Positions 6,866 through 16,423 of a DNA stretch of 64,000 nt are shown here, one piece after another; the stretch's first letter is position 1; each line of letters opens with the position of its first letter. The notes under the pieces were generated by a model. That model saw only the letters and a program-made list of their open reading frames with translations. It was not told the origin of the DNA and searched no databases. The stretch is taken from positions 1 through 64,000 of the forward strand of contig CAKOTA010000006.1 in assembly GCA_934119965.1 (NCBI GenBank), in the 5' to 3' direction. The translations under genes were made by a program, and so were the position numbers. Source of the DNA: an uncultured Bacilli bacterium. Its GTDB lineage: Bacteria > Bacillota_I > Bacilli_A > RF39 > UBA660.

Positions 6866-6896
6866 TAACTATAAATAAATATAGTTATTTTTTTTA
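6866..6896 (+). terminator. Terminator between the repeat array and gltX
   Basis: TAACTATA pairs with TATAGTTA across an AT loop and is followed by a run of eight T. It would isolate gltX from plus-strand transcripts of the array. Confidence 0.7.
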
Positions 6897-6927
6897 AAAT
6901 ATGGTATAATTTTGGAAGGTGATTAAA

Positions 6928-8574
6928 ATGGATGAAAGAAAACAATTAGCAAACCTAATATTTCCAAATATTGATAAAACAATAGAAGATTATAAAAAAA
7001 TGTATCCTGAAAGAAATATAGAAGGTAGTGTTACAAGATTTGCACCTTCTCCTACAGGTTATATGCATTTAGGTGGATTTTATCAAGCAATAATAGACTA
7101 TGTAATTGCTAAAAACACAAATGGAATATTTTACTTAAGAAATGAAGATACTGATCAAAAAAGAGAAGTAGAATCTGCGGTAGAATTAATTATGTCTACA
7201 CTAAAACACTATGATGTAATACCTAGTGAATACGAATATGAAGGAAAAATAATAGGAGAATATGGGCCTTATATTCAAAGTGAAAGAAAAGAAATTTATC
7301 ATACTTTTATTAAATATTTAATTGAAATTGATAGAGCCTATCCTTGCTTCTGTTCAAAAGAAGAATTAGATGAAATAAGAGAAACTCAAGAGGGCGGTAA
7401 AAAAAGAACCGGTTATTATGGAAGATATGCTAAATGTAGAAGATTATCAACTAATGAAATGATTGAGAGAGTAAAAAAAGGAGAACCTTATGTTATTAGA
7501 TTTAAATCATTAGGTAACTTTGAAGAAAAATTTAACTTTGATGATTTAGTAAGAGGAACAATCCAACTTCCACAAAATGATCAAGATATAGTTATTATGA
7601 AATCAGATAATAAACTTCCAACATATCATTTTGCTCATATAGTTGATGACTATTTAATGCATACAACTCATGTTGTAAGAGGAGAAGAATGGTTACCTTC
7701 AGTACCAATTCATATTGAATTATTTGAAGCTTTTGGATTTACTCCTCCAAAATATGTTCATACACCTTTAATTGTAAAAAAAGAAGGAAATAGTGTAAGA
7801 AAAATAAGTAAAAGAAAAGATCCTGAAGCAAGTATGAGTTATTATGATGAGTTAGGCTATCCAAAAGAAGCAGTAATTGAATCATTGATGACAATTATCA
7901 ATTCAAACTATGAAGAATGGCATAGTGCTAACCCAGACAAAAAATTTACAGAATTTGAATTTAATCCTAAAAAAATGAGTGCTACAGGTGGTGCTTTATA
8001 TGATATCGAAAAATTAAATAATATTTCTAAAAATATCATTAGTAGATTTAGCGCTGAAAAAGTTTTCGATGAATTAAATGAATGGACTAAAAAATATGAT
8101 TTAGAATTCAATAAATTAATAAATAAAAATAAAGAATATACAATAAATATTTTAAACATTGAAAGAGTTCAAAATAAACCAAGAAAAGATTATGAAAATT
8201 ATTCGTGTATCAAAGATAAAATATGGTATATGTATGATGAATTATATACACCAAATGAATATGAATTTCAAAAAATAACTGATAAAAATGAATTAAAAAA
8301 TATATTTGATAATTACTTGGAAATATATAGTGAATCAGATGATAAAGAAACTTGGTTTAATAAAATAAAAGAATTATGTGATAAATTAGGTTATGCTTCT
8401 GATATGAAAGCTTACAAACAAAATCCCGATAATTTTAAAGGAAATGTAGCTGATATATCAACTGCTATCAGAGTAGGGGTTACATCTAAATCACAAACAC
8501 CTGATTTATATGAAATATTAAAACTATTAAGTTATGACAAAATAAAAGTTAGATTTGAAAAAGCTATACAATAA
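6928..8574 (+). CDS. gltX: Glutamate--tRNA ligase
   Basis: A 548-residue class I aminoacyl-tRNA synthetase that charges tRNA-Glu. The Rossmann fold begins RFAPSPTGYMHLGG (HIGH-type signature). The KMSKS-type signature is KISKRKD. A Cys-rich insert (YPCFCSKEEL) precedes the catalytic half. I choose ATG 6928 because GGAAGGTG sits at the right distance; an upstream in-frame GTG overlaps that ribosome site. TATAAT lies immediately upstream (6904). The C-terminal anticodon region is present, and the length is in the upper range of the family. The protein looks like the divergent clostridial-type form. Confidence 0.92.
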   Translation: MDERKQLANLIFPNIDKTIEDYKKMYPERNIEGSVTRFAPSPTGYMHLGGFYQAIIDYVIAKNTNGIFYLRNEDTDQKREVESAVELIMSTLKHYDVIPSEYEYEGKIIGEYGPYIQSERKEIYHTFIKYLIEIDRAYPCFCSKEELDEIRETQEGGKKRTGYYGRYAKCRRLSTNEMIERVKKGEPYVIRFKSLGNFEEKFNFDDLVRGTIQLPQNDQDIVIMKSDNKLPTYHFAHIVDDYLMHTTHVVRGEEWLPSVPIHIELFEAFGFTPPKYVHTPLIVKKEGNSVRKISKRKDPEASMSYYDELGYPKEAVIESLMTIINSNYEEWHSANPDKKFTEFEFNPKKMSATGGALYDIEKLNNISKNIISRFSAEKVFDELNEWTKKYDLEFNKLINKNKEYTINILNIERVQNKPRKDYENYSCIKDKIWYMYDELYTPNEYEFQKITDKNELKNIFDNYLEIYSESDDKETWFNKIKELCDKLGYASDMKAYKQNPDNFKGNVADISTAIRVGVTSKSQTPDLYEILKLLSYDKIKVRFEKAIQ

Positions 8575-8588
8575 AGTATAGTTTTTTT
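8564..8588 (+). terminator. Terminator overlapping the gltX stop
   Basis: CTATAC pairs with GTATAG around AATAAA, followed by seven T. The stop codon lies in the loop. Confidence 0.75.
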
Positions 8589-8692
8589 GAATAAATGATT
8601 AACTTTATTAACAATATATAATGTAAAGTAAAATTACTTTCCTTGATTATATTGGCAATATATAGTAAAATTATTATGAGGATGTGTATAAA

Positions 8693-10072
8693 ATGATTGA
8701 TATACAAAGTGATTCAAGAAAAATTAAACAAGGTGATACTTTTATTGCTCTAAGAGGAATTAGTAGCGATGGACACGATTACATTTATAAAGCAATTGAA
8801 AATGGTGCTACTAAAATAATTGCTGAAGAGGGTAATTATCCTGTTGAAACAATAATAGTACCAGACACAAGAATATATTTAAATGAATATTTAGCAGGAC
8901 ATTATAATTCTAAAATAAGTGAAATGAATATTATAGCTATAACGGGAACAAATGGTAAAACAACAACTGCTAAGTTAATTCACGATAGTTTAAATATGTT
9001 AGGATCTAAAACTGCTTATATCGGAACAATTGGTTTTTATATGGGTGAAAAAGTTTGTAGTCTTCCTAATACAACTGTTGACATTTGTGATACATATGAT
9101 TTATTAATGAAAGCTTATGATGCTGGATGTAATAATGTTGTAATGGAAATAAGTAGTCATGCTGCAAGTATGGGAAGAATTGAAACTTTAGAATTTGATT
9201 ATGCGATATTTACTAATCTAACTCAAGATCATTTAGATTATCATAAAACAATGGGAAATTATGCGTTAGCAAAACAAAAAGTATTCGAAAAACTAAAATA
9301 TGGTGGGACTGCTATCATTAATAATGATGATAAATATAAAGAATATTTCTTATTAGATAAAAATAAAAATATTACTTATGGATTTAATGAAGCCGATTAT
9401 CAAGTTTTAGATTATGCTATGACATATGATAGTTCTTTATTTACTTATAAACATAATGAAGAAAACTATCAAATTCATTCATTATTACTTGGAAAATACA
9501 ATATATATAATGTTTTAGCTGTTATATCTTTATTATCTGAAATGGGTGTAAAATATGAACAAATTCATGAAGTAATTTGTAAATTAAAAGCCCCAGTCGG
9601 AAGAATGGAAATTATAAGACATAATAATAACATTATAGTAATTGATTACGCTCATACACCTGATGCTATTGAAAAAGTTATAAATGCTGTAAAGGAAATA
9701 ACTGATGGTGATATTTATGTTGTATTTGGTTGTACTGGAGATAGAGATAGAATTAAAAGACCTATTATGACTGATATAGTAGCTAAAGCAAGTAAATATT
9801 TTATCATTACTAATGATGATCCTCATTATGAAGAACCAGCTGAAATAGTTGATGATATGGTTAAAGATTTAGAATTGAACAATTATGAGGTATTGTTAGA
9901 TAGGGAAGAAGCTATAGTTAAAGGTATATCTTTATTAAAAGAAAAAGATGCTTTGTTAATATTAGGAAAAGGTCATGAAGAATTTATGATTATTAAAGAC
10001 AAAAAAGTTCCATTTAATGACCGAAAAGTAGTAGAAAATACTTTATCTGCTTTGAAAGTAGGTGAAGAATAA
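8693..10072 (+). CDS. murE: UDP-N-acetylmuramyl-tripeptide synthetase MurE
   Basis: A 459-residue Mur ligase adding the third stem-peptide residue. Visible are SDSRKIKQGDTFIAL (N-terminal UDP-substrate domain), the P-loop ITGTNGKTTT, EISSHA, NLTQDHLDYH and the C-terminal DYAHTPD. In the amino-acid selectivity loop the sequence is NDDPHYEEP. It lacks the DNPR Arg that holds meso-diaminopimelate in E. coli and Bacillus enzymes, so a residue such as lysine is more likely than mDAP; this is inference. I choose ATG 8693 after GAGGATG. Its stop overlaps the ATG of mraY. Confidence 0.93.
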   Translation: MIDIQSDSRKIKQGDTFIALRGISSDGHDYIYKAIENGATKIIAEEGNYPVETIIVPDTRIYLNEYLAGHYNSKISEMNIIAITGTNGKTTTAKLIHDSLNMLGSKTAYIGTIGFYMGEKVCSLPNTTVDICDTYDLLMKAYDAGCNNVVMEISSHAASMGRIETLEFDYAIFTNLTQDHLDYHKTMGNYALAKQKVFEKLKYGGTAIINNDDKYKEYFLLDKNKNITYGFNEADYQVLDYAMTYDSSLFTYKHNEENYQIHSLLLGKYNIYNVLAVISLLSEMGVKYEQIHEVICKLKAPVGRMEIIRHNNNIIVIDYAHTPDAIEKVINAVKEITDGDIYVVFGCTGDRDRIKRPIMTDIVAKASKYFIITNDDPHYEEPAEIVDDMVKDLELNNYEVLLDREEAIVKGISLLKEKDALLILGKGHEEFMIIKDKKVPFNDRKVVENTLSALKVGEE

Positions 10073-11064
10073 TGTTAGTTTTAGCTAAGGCTATGTTATC
10101 ATTGATGATTGGATTTGTTTTATCAATCATTTTGGGATTAGTTTTAATACCTTTTTTGAAAAGAATAAAGGCTAAGCAAAGTATAAGCATATTTTTAAGA
10201 AATAAGCATAAAGAAAAAGAAGGAACTCCTACTATGGGAGGTATAATCTTTATTCTTTCTACAATTTTAACGATGATTTTATTAATTGTAACGAAAAAAA
10301 TAGAATATTCTAGTAATTTATTTTTGATTATGTTTGTTTTCGTGGCATATGGAATACTAGGATTTATTGATGATTATTTAATTATTAAGAGAAGAAATAA
10401 TATAGGACTTACAGAAATTCAAAAACTATTTGGTCAATTAGTTATTGCTCTTGTATTTTTCTTTATTTATATGAAAGCAGGGCACAGTTCTGTATTTGAA
10501 ATTCATACTTTAAATATTAGTATTGATTTAAAATGGTTTTTTGGAATATTTATTTTATTTATGCTAGTAGCAAGCACAAATGCTGTAAATATTACTGATG
10601 GCTTAGATGGTTTAGCGGGAGGATTGTCCTTGATTGCTTTTCTAGCTATGGGGTTAATTACTTGGAACACAACATGGATTACTGGTAATACTGATATAGC
10701 TATATTTTGTTTTATTTTAGTTGGTTCATTGTTAGGATTTTTATTTTTTAATACATATCCAGCTAAGATATTTATGGGTGATACTGGTAGTTTAGCTTTA
10801 GGTGGTACTTTAGCAGCTATTGCTATTCTAACAAAACATGAAATAACTTTTATAATAATAATGGGAGTATTTATCATAGAAACATTAACTTCTATAATTC
10901 AAATGTGTTCCATTATGTTATTAGGAAAAAAAGTATTCTTGATGACACCTTTACATCATCATTTCGAAAAATTAGGAATTGATGAAAGAGATATTGTTAA
11001 ATCATTTTGGGTAGTAGGATTAATTCTTGCTATGGCAGGAATTTTATTTGCTGTATGGATTTAG
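10072..11064 (+). CDS. mraY: Phospho-N-acetylmuramoyl-pentapeptide transferase MraY
   Basis: A 330-residue polytopic membrane enzyme that makes lipid I. The family motifs are clear: GTPTMGG near the N-terminus, FIDDYL with the catalytic aspartates, NITDGLDGLAGG, FMGDTGSLALGG, and the histidine-rich PLHHHFE. About ten hydrophobic segments are present, the usual number. The gene starts at the base shared with the murE stop, so the two are co-translated. A terminator follows. Confidence 0.97.
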   Translation: MLVLAKAMLSLMIGFVLSIILGLVLIPFLKRIKAKQSISIFLRNKHKEKEGTPTMGGIIFILSTILTMILLIVTKKIEYSSNLFLIMFVFVAYGILGFIDDYLIIKRRNNIGLTEIQKLFGQLVIALVFFFIYMKAGHSSVFEIHTLNISIDLKWFFGIFILFMLVASTNAVNITDGLDGLAGGLSLIAFLAMGLITWNTTWITGNTDIAIFCFILVGSLLGFLFFNTYPAKIFMGDTGSLALGGTLAAIAILTKHEITFIIIMGVFIIETLTSIIQMCSIMLLGKKVFLMTPLHHHFEKLGIDERDIVKSFWVVGLILAMAGILFAVWI

Positions 11065-11065
11065 A

Positions 11066-11089
11066 AGAGTTTTAAAAACTCTTTTTTTG
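11066..11089 (+). terminator. Terminator after mraY
   Basis: AGAGTTTT and AAAACTCT form the stem, followed by seven T. Confidence 0.75.
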
Positions 11090-11134
11090 TTAACTTTTCT
11101 ACTTAATAGTGATATAATTAAATAGGTGATAAAA

Positions 11135-12097
11135 TTGAATAAAAAAATAGTTGTTTTAGGTGGTGGGACAGGAATGTCAACATTGCTTAAAGGTTTAAAA
11201 CTATTTCCAGTTGATATTACAGCAGTTGTATCAGTCTGTGACGATGGAAAAAGTACAGGAAGACTTAGAGATGAATTCAATATAATTGCAGTTGGCGATA
11301 TAAGAAGAGTTTTAATTTCTTTATCAGAAACAGAACCATTAGTTGAAGAACTCCTAAATTATAGATTTGATACATCTAGTGATTTAGATGGGCATACAGT
11401 TGGTAATTTATTATTAACTGCTTTAGCAAACATAACTGGAGATTTATCAGTTGGAATATCTTCTTTATCTAAAGTTTTTAACTTAAAAGGTAAAGTATTA
11501 CCACTCACTCAAGATAATGTTGTATTAATGGGTCAAATGGAAGATGATACAATAGTAGAAGGAGAACACAATATAACAAAAAGTTATAAAAAAATTAAAA
11601 AAGTTTTCTATAAAGAAAAAGCAACAACAAATCCGTTGGTTTTAAAAGAAATCGAAAATTCTGATATGATTATTTTGAGTATGGGAAGTCTATATACAAG
11701 TATTATTCCGAATTTACTATGTGATGATATAAGAAAAACTATCAGTAATAGTAAAGCTAAAATAATGTATATTTGTAATATGATGACACAACCCGGTGAA
11801 ACAGATGATTTTAAGGCTAGTGACCATTTAAAAGTTTTAAATAGTTATTTAGATAGAAATGTTGATGCTATTATTGTTAATAGTGGTACAATATCAGAAA
11901 AAACAACAAAGGAATATGAAACACTAGAACAAAAAAATAAGGTTATTTTTGATGTAGATAATCTAAAAAATATGAATGTTGATATCATTGATAATGATTA
12001 TGTCTCAACTGATAATAATATCTTAAGACATAAAGTTGATAAATTATCATTAGATATATATACTTATTTATTAAATAGAGGTGAAAGAAATGTTTGA
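11135..12097 (+). CDS. yvcK: YvcK-type gluconeogenesis/morphogenesis factor
   Basis: A 320-residue protein of the CofD/YvcK family. It begins KKIVVLGGGTGMSTLLKGLK, the nucleotide-sugar-binding Rossmann motif, and contains SVCDDGKSTGRLR, GDIRRVLISL and MTQPGETD typical of YvcK. In Bacillus the protein binds UDP-sugars and tunes cell-wall precursor flow. I choose TTG at 11135, five bases after AGGTGAT; TATAAT at 11113 makes this another very short leader. Its 3' end overlaps murD by eight bases, linking it to peptidoglycan synthesis. Confidence 0.93.
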   Translation: MNKKIVVLGGGTGMSTLLKGLKLFPVDITAVVSVCDDGKSTGRLRDEFNIIAVGDIRRVLISLSETEPLVEELLNYRFDTSSDLDGHTVGNLLLTALANITGDLSVGISSLSKVFNLKGKVLPLTQDNVVLMGQMEDDTIVEGEHNITKSYKKIKKVFYKEKATTNPLVLKEIENSDMIILSMGSLYTSIIPNLLCDDIRKTISNSKAKIMYICNMMTQPGETDDFKASDHLKVLNSYLDRNVDAIIVNSGTISEKTTKEYETLEQKNKVIFDVDNLKNMNVDIIDNDYVSTDNNILRHKVDKLSLDIYTYLLNRGERNV

Positions 12098-13409
12098 AAA
12101 TAAAAAAATATTTATATTTGGTATGGCTAGAAGTGGTTATGAAGCTGCTAAATTATTGGCTAATTACAATAATGAAATAATAGTAGTAGATGGAAAAGAA
12201 CAAGATAGTGAACATATAAAAGAATTGGAAAAATTAGGAGTAAAAGTTGTAATTACAGATAATCAAATTGATTTATTAGATGATTCTTTTGATTATATGA
12301 TTAAAAATCCAGGAATTAAATATAATAATCCTGTGGTTTTAAAAGCTAGAGAATTAAATATAAAGGTAATTAATGAATTAGAAATGGCTTATAGTTTTTT
12401 ACCAAGAAATGTTAAAATAATTGGAGTTACTGGTTCAAATGGTAAAACAACAACTGTAACACTTATTTATGAAGTGTTAAAAGAAGCTGGAAAAAATGTT
12501 CATTTATGTGGTAATATTGGAACTCCATTATCAAGTATGATTAAAGATGTAAAAGAAAATGATATATTAGTTATAGAAATATCTGATCATCAATTATGTG
12601 ATATGTATGATTTTAAAACAAATATCAGTATTTTAACTAATATTAGTGAAACACATATTGATTTTCATGACTCATATGATAGATATAAGATGATTAAAAA
12701 AAGAATATTCAACAATCATACAGAAAATGATATTGCAATTATTAACATAAATAATAAAGAATCATTAGATTTAACAACTGATATAAAATCTAAAAAAATG
12801 TATTTTGGTAAAGATGATTTTATTAAAGATAATAGTATCTATTATAATGATGAATTAGTAATAAATACAAATGATGTTAAATTAAAAGGCAGTCATAACT
12901 ATGAAAATATTATGGCAATGATTTTGGCTGTTAAACAATTTGATGTTTCTAATGAGGCAATATATAATGTTTTAAGTACATTTAAAGGGGTAGAACATAG
13001 AATTGAATATGTTGATACTATTAATGGAAGAATATTCTATAACGACTCAAAATCAACTAATAATAAAGCTCTAATAACTGCTTTGAACTCATTTACAACA
13101 CCAACCATATTAATAATGGGAGGTTTAGATAGGGGTCAATCATTTGATGAGTTAGATGAATATATGAAAAATGTTAAATATATTATATGTTATGGTGAAA
13201 CAAAAGAAAAAATTAGAGATTTTGCTGCTAAATACAAATATAATTGTGAAGTTGTTAATAATTTAATTGAAGCCACTCATAAAGCGTATGAATTATCTAG
13301 TGAAGGGGATATAATTCTTTTATCACCTGGATGTGCTAGTTGGGATCAATATAAGTGCTTTGAAGACAGGGGCGACGAATTTAAAGAAGAAATAAAAAAA
13401 TTTAGATAA
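12090..13409 (+). CDS. murD: UDP-N-acetylmuramoylalanine--D-glutamate ligase MurD
   Basis: A 439-residue Mur ligase that adds D-Glu to UDP-MurNAc-L-Ala. It shows FGMARSGYEAAKLL (N-terminal dinucleotide-like fold), GVTGSNGKTTT (P-loop), EISDHQL, NISETHIDFH, and FYNDSKSTN near residue 315 followed by IMGGLDRG. The terminal LLSPGCASWDQYKCFEDRGDEF is diagnostic of MurD. I choose ATG 12090, spaced correctly from GAGGTG. It overlaps the yvcK end. Confidence 0.95.
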   Translation: MFENKKIFIFGMARSGYEAAKLLANYNNEIIVVDGKEQDSEHIKELEKLGVKVVITDNQIDLLDDSFDYMIKNPGIKYNNPVVLKARELNIKVINELEMAYSFLPRNVKIIGVTGSNGKTTTVTLIYEVLKEAGKNVHLCGNIGTPLSSMIKDVKENDILVIEISDHQLCDMYDFKTNISILTNISETHIDFHDSYDRYKMIKKRIFNNHTENDIAIININNKESLDLTTDIKSKKMYFGKDDFIKDNSIYYNDELVINTNDVKLKGSHNYENIMAMILAVKQFDVSNEAIYNVLSTFKGVEHRIEYVDTINGRIFYNDSKSTNNKALITALNSFTTPTILIMGGLDRGQSFDELDEYMKNVKYIICYGETKEKIRDFAAKYKYNCEVVNNLIEATHKAYELSSEGDIILLSPGCASWDQYKCFEDRGDEFKEEIKKFR

Positions 13410-13424
13410 CTCTAAATTTTTTTT
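13399..13424. terminator. Bidirectional terminator between convergent murD and the GGDEF gene
   Basis: AATTTAGA pairs with TCTAAATT, flanked by A and T runs on the two sides. It overlaps both stop codons. Confidence 0.7.
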
Positions 13425-14262
13425 GTTCTATATCATCTTCATTTTTATTTGGAAATAGTGTTATTTTATTTCTTCCTTTATTTTTACTTCTGTATAAGGC
13501 TTCATCTGCTAAATTAAATAGTTCTCTTCTTTTTTCAATTATTTCATTAAAACTACTAAATTCAAAATTGGAAATTTTTTCACTTACATAAATTCCAAAG
13601 CTCATTGTAATTGAAATTTTATTATGATTGAATTCTAATTCAATGTCATCTATCTCTTTTTTTATTTCTTCAACTAATTTTTTTGTTTCATTTGCTGGAG
13701 TGTTTTTTATAACAAATACGAATTCATCTCCGCCAAACCTTCCGGCAACGAAATTTTCATATTTATTCATAAATCTTCTAAATACATCAGCAACCATTTT
13801 TAATACTTCATCACCAGCCAGATGACTATAAGTATCGTTGATTTTTTTAAAAAAATCAATATCACAAACTGTGATTGCTAATGTATTTAAGTCGTTGCTT
13901 TTGTTTAAGATATAATTGTCAATTATACTCATTATTGAGTCTTTATTTAATACTTTAGTGGCTTCATCATATTTCATTTTTTCTTCTATTCTTTTAAGTT
14001 TATTATTGTTTTCTATGATACTAAATGTATATTGTTTACCACCATAATAACAGTTATTAGATTTAATTAAATAATTGTTTCCTGTTTTTTTGTCTTTAAA
14101 TTCTTTTCCATCTTCTATTGATTTAGTTAATCTTTCAATGTCTTTTATTGTTTCAATATCTTTTGGAAAAATAATATTATTATTTTGATCTCTAATTATA
14201 ATATATTTATCACAATTTTTTAAATTTGTGGTAATAAGTTCTAATATCTCATTTGCTGTCGT
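13402..14262 (-). CDS. GGDEF-domain diguanylate cyclase with N-terminal sensory region
   Basis: The C-terminal ~185 residues form a GGDEF domain: CDIDFFKKINDTYSHLAGDEVL, then the signature RFGGDEF with all catalytic residues; no RxxD inhibitory site is seen five residues before it. The open frame continues upstream of the first ATG (13977) for about 95 more codons with a PAS-like sensory sequence (YIIIRDQNNNIIFPKD...YYGGKQYTFSIIEN). No ATG, GTG or TTG occurs in that extension. GGAGG at 14271-14275 is followed after eight bases by ACG at 14262, which I take as the likely start (286 residues); ATA at 14268 is the alternative. Confidence 0.7.
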   Translation of the reverse strand, partial: TTANEILELITTNLKNCDKYIIIRDQNNNIIFPKDIETIKDIERLTKSIEDGKEFKDKKTGNNYLIKSNNCYYGGKQYTFSIIENNNKLKRIEEKMKYDEATKVLNKDSIMSIIDNYILNKSNDLNTLAITVCDIDFFKKINDTYSHLAGDEVLKMVADVFRRFMNKYENFVAGRFGGDEFVFVIKNTPANETKKLVEEIKKEIDDIELEFNHNKISITMSFGIYVSEKISNFEFSSFNEIIEKRRELFNLADEALYRSKNKGRNKITLFPNKNEDDIEQKKFRVI

Positions 14263-14285
14263 AAATATCCCCTCCTTATTTTATA

Positions 14286-14987
14286 TTATTTATAATTATT
14301 ATTTATGAAACTAATATAAGCCTTATTCTCAAAATTTTCATTACTTTTCTTAATTTTAAAATTTTTATTTTTTTCTTTGATTAGATTGTTACATATGTAT
14401 TCTAATAGTTTTGGATTTCTAACTAGTAGAGGACCGATTAAATGTGTTCCATAGAAATTTTTGTATTTATATCCTTCATAATTACTTTTTGGATAGTCTC
14501 CAGTTCCTTTAATGACTTTAAATAAATGATTATCATTTATTTTTAATATTTTTTCTTGGTTTTGAAATCCAATTATTTTATCTTTTAATAGAACACTTTC
14601 TAATAATACTTCATCAACTACTCTAAAATTGTCGTTAATTGTCGTATAATTAAAAATATTTAGGGCATCAATTTTATCTATTTTTGAACCAAACATTTCA
14701 ATTGAATTTCCAGTACTTATTAATATTTTATTATTTTCAATGTATTCTTTTATTTCTTTTTTATATTTTTTTAAGTGAGAAAGTGCTAACAACTGATTAT
14801 TTTCCGTTCCATTGCCAATATATATTATATCGATGTTTTTTAGATTTATGTCATCTCCAATTGTAACAAAGTGGATATTTACTTTTATATTTTGTTCTTC
14901 AAAATATTTTTTTAATATTTTAATATTACCCGATTCTCCATATAAATTTAGTAAATCATAATATAAATGCATAATATTAATTGTCAT
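14286..14987 (-). CDS. gatD: GatD-like lipid II amidation subunit lacking the Cys nucleophile
   Basis: A 233-residue CobB/CobQ-type glutamine amidotransferase, paired with MurT to amidate D-Glu of lipid II. It has the family start MHLYYDLLNLYGESGN, NIDIIYIGNGTENNQL and the end YGTHLIGPLLVRNP. Where GatD normally has ICGGYQ-LG with the catalytic Cys, this protein reads LISTGNSIEMFG. The only Cys is near the C-terminus (YICNN). The His normally in GTYLHGP appears shifted (GTHLIGP). I choose ATG 14987 after GAGGTG. The start overlaps the murT end. Confidence 0.8.
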   Translation of the reverse strand: MTINIMHLYYDLLNLYGESGNIKILKKYFEEQNIKVNIHFVTIGDDINLKNIDIIYIGNGTENNQLLALSHLKKYKKEIKEYIENNKILISTGNSIEMFGSKIDKIDALNIFNYTTINDNFRVVDEVLLESVLLKDKIIGFQNQEKILKINDNHLFKVIKGTGDYPKSNYEGYKYKNFYGTHLIGPLLVRNPKLLEYICNNLIKEKNKNFKIKKSNENFENKAYISFINNNYK

Positions 14988-16305
14988 TTCGCACCTCATT
15001 CATTAATTCGTTAAATGGTTTTACATAGTCAAAGTTTAATATTCCATAGATATTTCCTTTTGTCTTCTTTTTTATGTATTTTGTTGCTTCTTCTAAATTT
15101 TGAAAGGTAATTATTTTTGATTTATTTATGTTTGCTAATTCAATTCTGGTAGCAATGTCATAACAGTTTTCTCCAACACATATTATTTTGTCAATTTCAT
15201 GTTTATTTAATATTTCAAAATCAATATCATATAGCCAAGATATATCATTATATTTATATCTTCTACTTATTTCTTTCCAACCAATTACAATTGTTTTTAA
15301 TTCTTTAAATCTATCTATGTATAATAGTGATTGATTAAATGTTGTATTATTTTCATTTTTATTATTTAAGACAGTTATTAATCGATTTTTATAATTATAT
15401 GTATTATATATTTTTTTATTTTGTGGAATATTATTTATTGTTTCAATTGTTTTCGTAGTTTCTAATTTATATATTTCACTTACTGTAAAGGCAGCTAAAG
15501 TGTTATATATTCCAAATAGTATATTATATGGAATGTTAATTTTATATTTATCATTTATTGTTATTTCATTTTTTTCATAATTTAATTTTGTTACTTTGTA
15601 TTTTAAGTCTGGTCTTTTGAAATTACATTTTGAGCAATAATAATCTCCGTTATTTTCAAATGTATAGTAATTATATTCTAATTTGTTATTACAAATAGGG
15701 CAGTAATTAATATTTAGGTTGTTGAATTTATTTTTTACATATGAGTATTTATTTTTATCAATACCATAATATATAATATTTTTTGCTTCAAATCTTCTTA
15801 ATATTGGGTCATCACCATTTAATACTAGTGTCATATTTTTAGAAATGGCTTTTATTATTTCATTAGATACTAAATCATAATTTCCTTGTCTTGGAGGTTG
15901 ATCACGACATATGTTTGTAATTACTAATACATTTGGTTTTATTGATTTAAATATGTATTTTGCGTATCTTTCGTCAACTTCCATAACTAATACATCTGTT
16001 TTGATTTTTCCTTTTAAATTTGAATCATTTAATAATGCAGTTGTTATTCCCTCTATTAAGTTTGAATCTTTATTATTGTAAGTTACTTTATATCCTTGAT
16101 TTTTGAATATTGAGGCAATCATATTAGAGGTTGAGCCTTTGCCATTACTTCCTGTTACAGCTATTATTTTTTTTGGTAATTCAAATTGACTTAATAGGTT
16201 TTTATTTAGTTTTAGTGCTATATAACCTGGTAGAACACTTCCTCTTTTTAAAATATTACCAGCTATTATTACTAATTTTCCAACAAAAATACTTATTATT
16301 TTCAT
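14977..16305 (-). CDS. murT: MurT, lipid II isoglutaminyl synthase catalytic subunit
   Basis: A 442-residue Mur-ligase-like protein that activates the D-Glu carboxylate of lipid II for amidation with ammonia from GatD. The P-loop is AVTGSNGKGST. A zinc ribbon inserted in the middle domain (CPICNNKLEY...YYCSKCNF, residues ~200-230) is diagnostic of MurT. The C-terminal DUF1727 domain contains DISWLYDIDFE. The N-terminus carries one hydrophobic stretch. The ATG follows GGGTGATG. It is the first gene of a minus-strand operon with gatD and possibly the GGDEF gene. Confidence 0.93.
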   Translation of the reverse strand: MKIISIFVGKLVIIAGNILKRGSVLPGYIALKLNKNLLSQFELPKKIIAVTGSNGKGSTSNMIASIFKNQGYKVTYNNKDSNLIEGITTALLNDSNLKGKIKTDVLVMEVDERYAKYIFKSIKPNVLVITNICRDQPPRQGNYDLVSNEIIKAISKNMTLVLNGDDPILRRFEAKNIIYYGIDKNKYSYVKNKFNNLNINYCPICNNKLEYNYYTFENNGDYYCSKCNFKRPDLKYKVTKLNYEKNEITINDKYKINIPYNILFGIYNTLAAFTVSEIYKLETTKTIETINNIPQNKKIYNTYNYKNRLITVLNNKNENNTTFNQSLLYIDRFKELKTIVIGWKEISRRYKYNDISWLYDIDFEILNKHEIDKIICVGENCYDIATRIELANINKSKIITFQNLEEATKYIKKKTKGNIYGILNFDYVKPFNELMNEVRNDN

Positions 16306-16423
16306 AACATCACCCTATGTGTTGATTATACCATAGTTTGTCTTATTTTAAAAGATTATTTCTAGTTTTGTCGAAGTGATTTTTTTTATGTTTTTAATGT
16401 GTTATAGTAGGATAGGTGATATT

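Noticed and set aside
10503..10877. Long minus-strand frame opposite mraY (124 codons)
   Set aside because: Lies wholly antisense to a conserved gene, low-complexity Ile/Asn/Lys composition, no ribosome site. The same holds for the other antisense frames over rpoB, rplL, yqeY and recD2.
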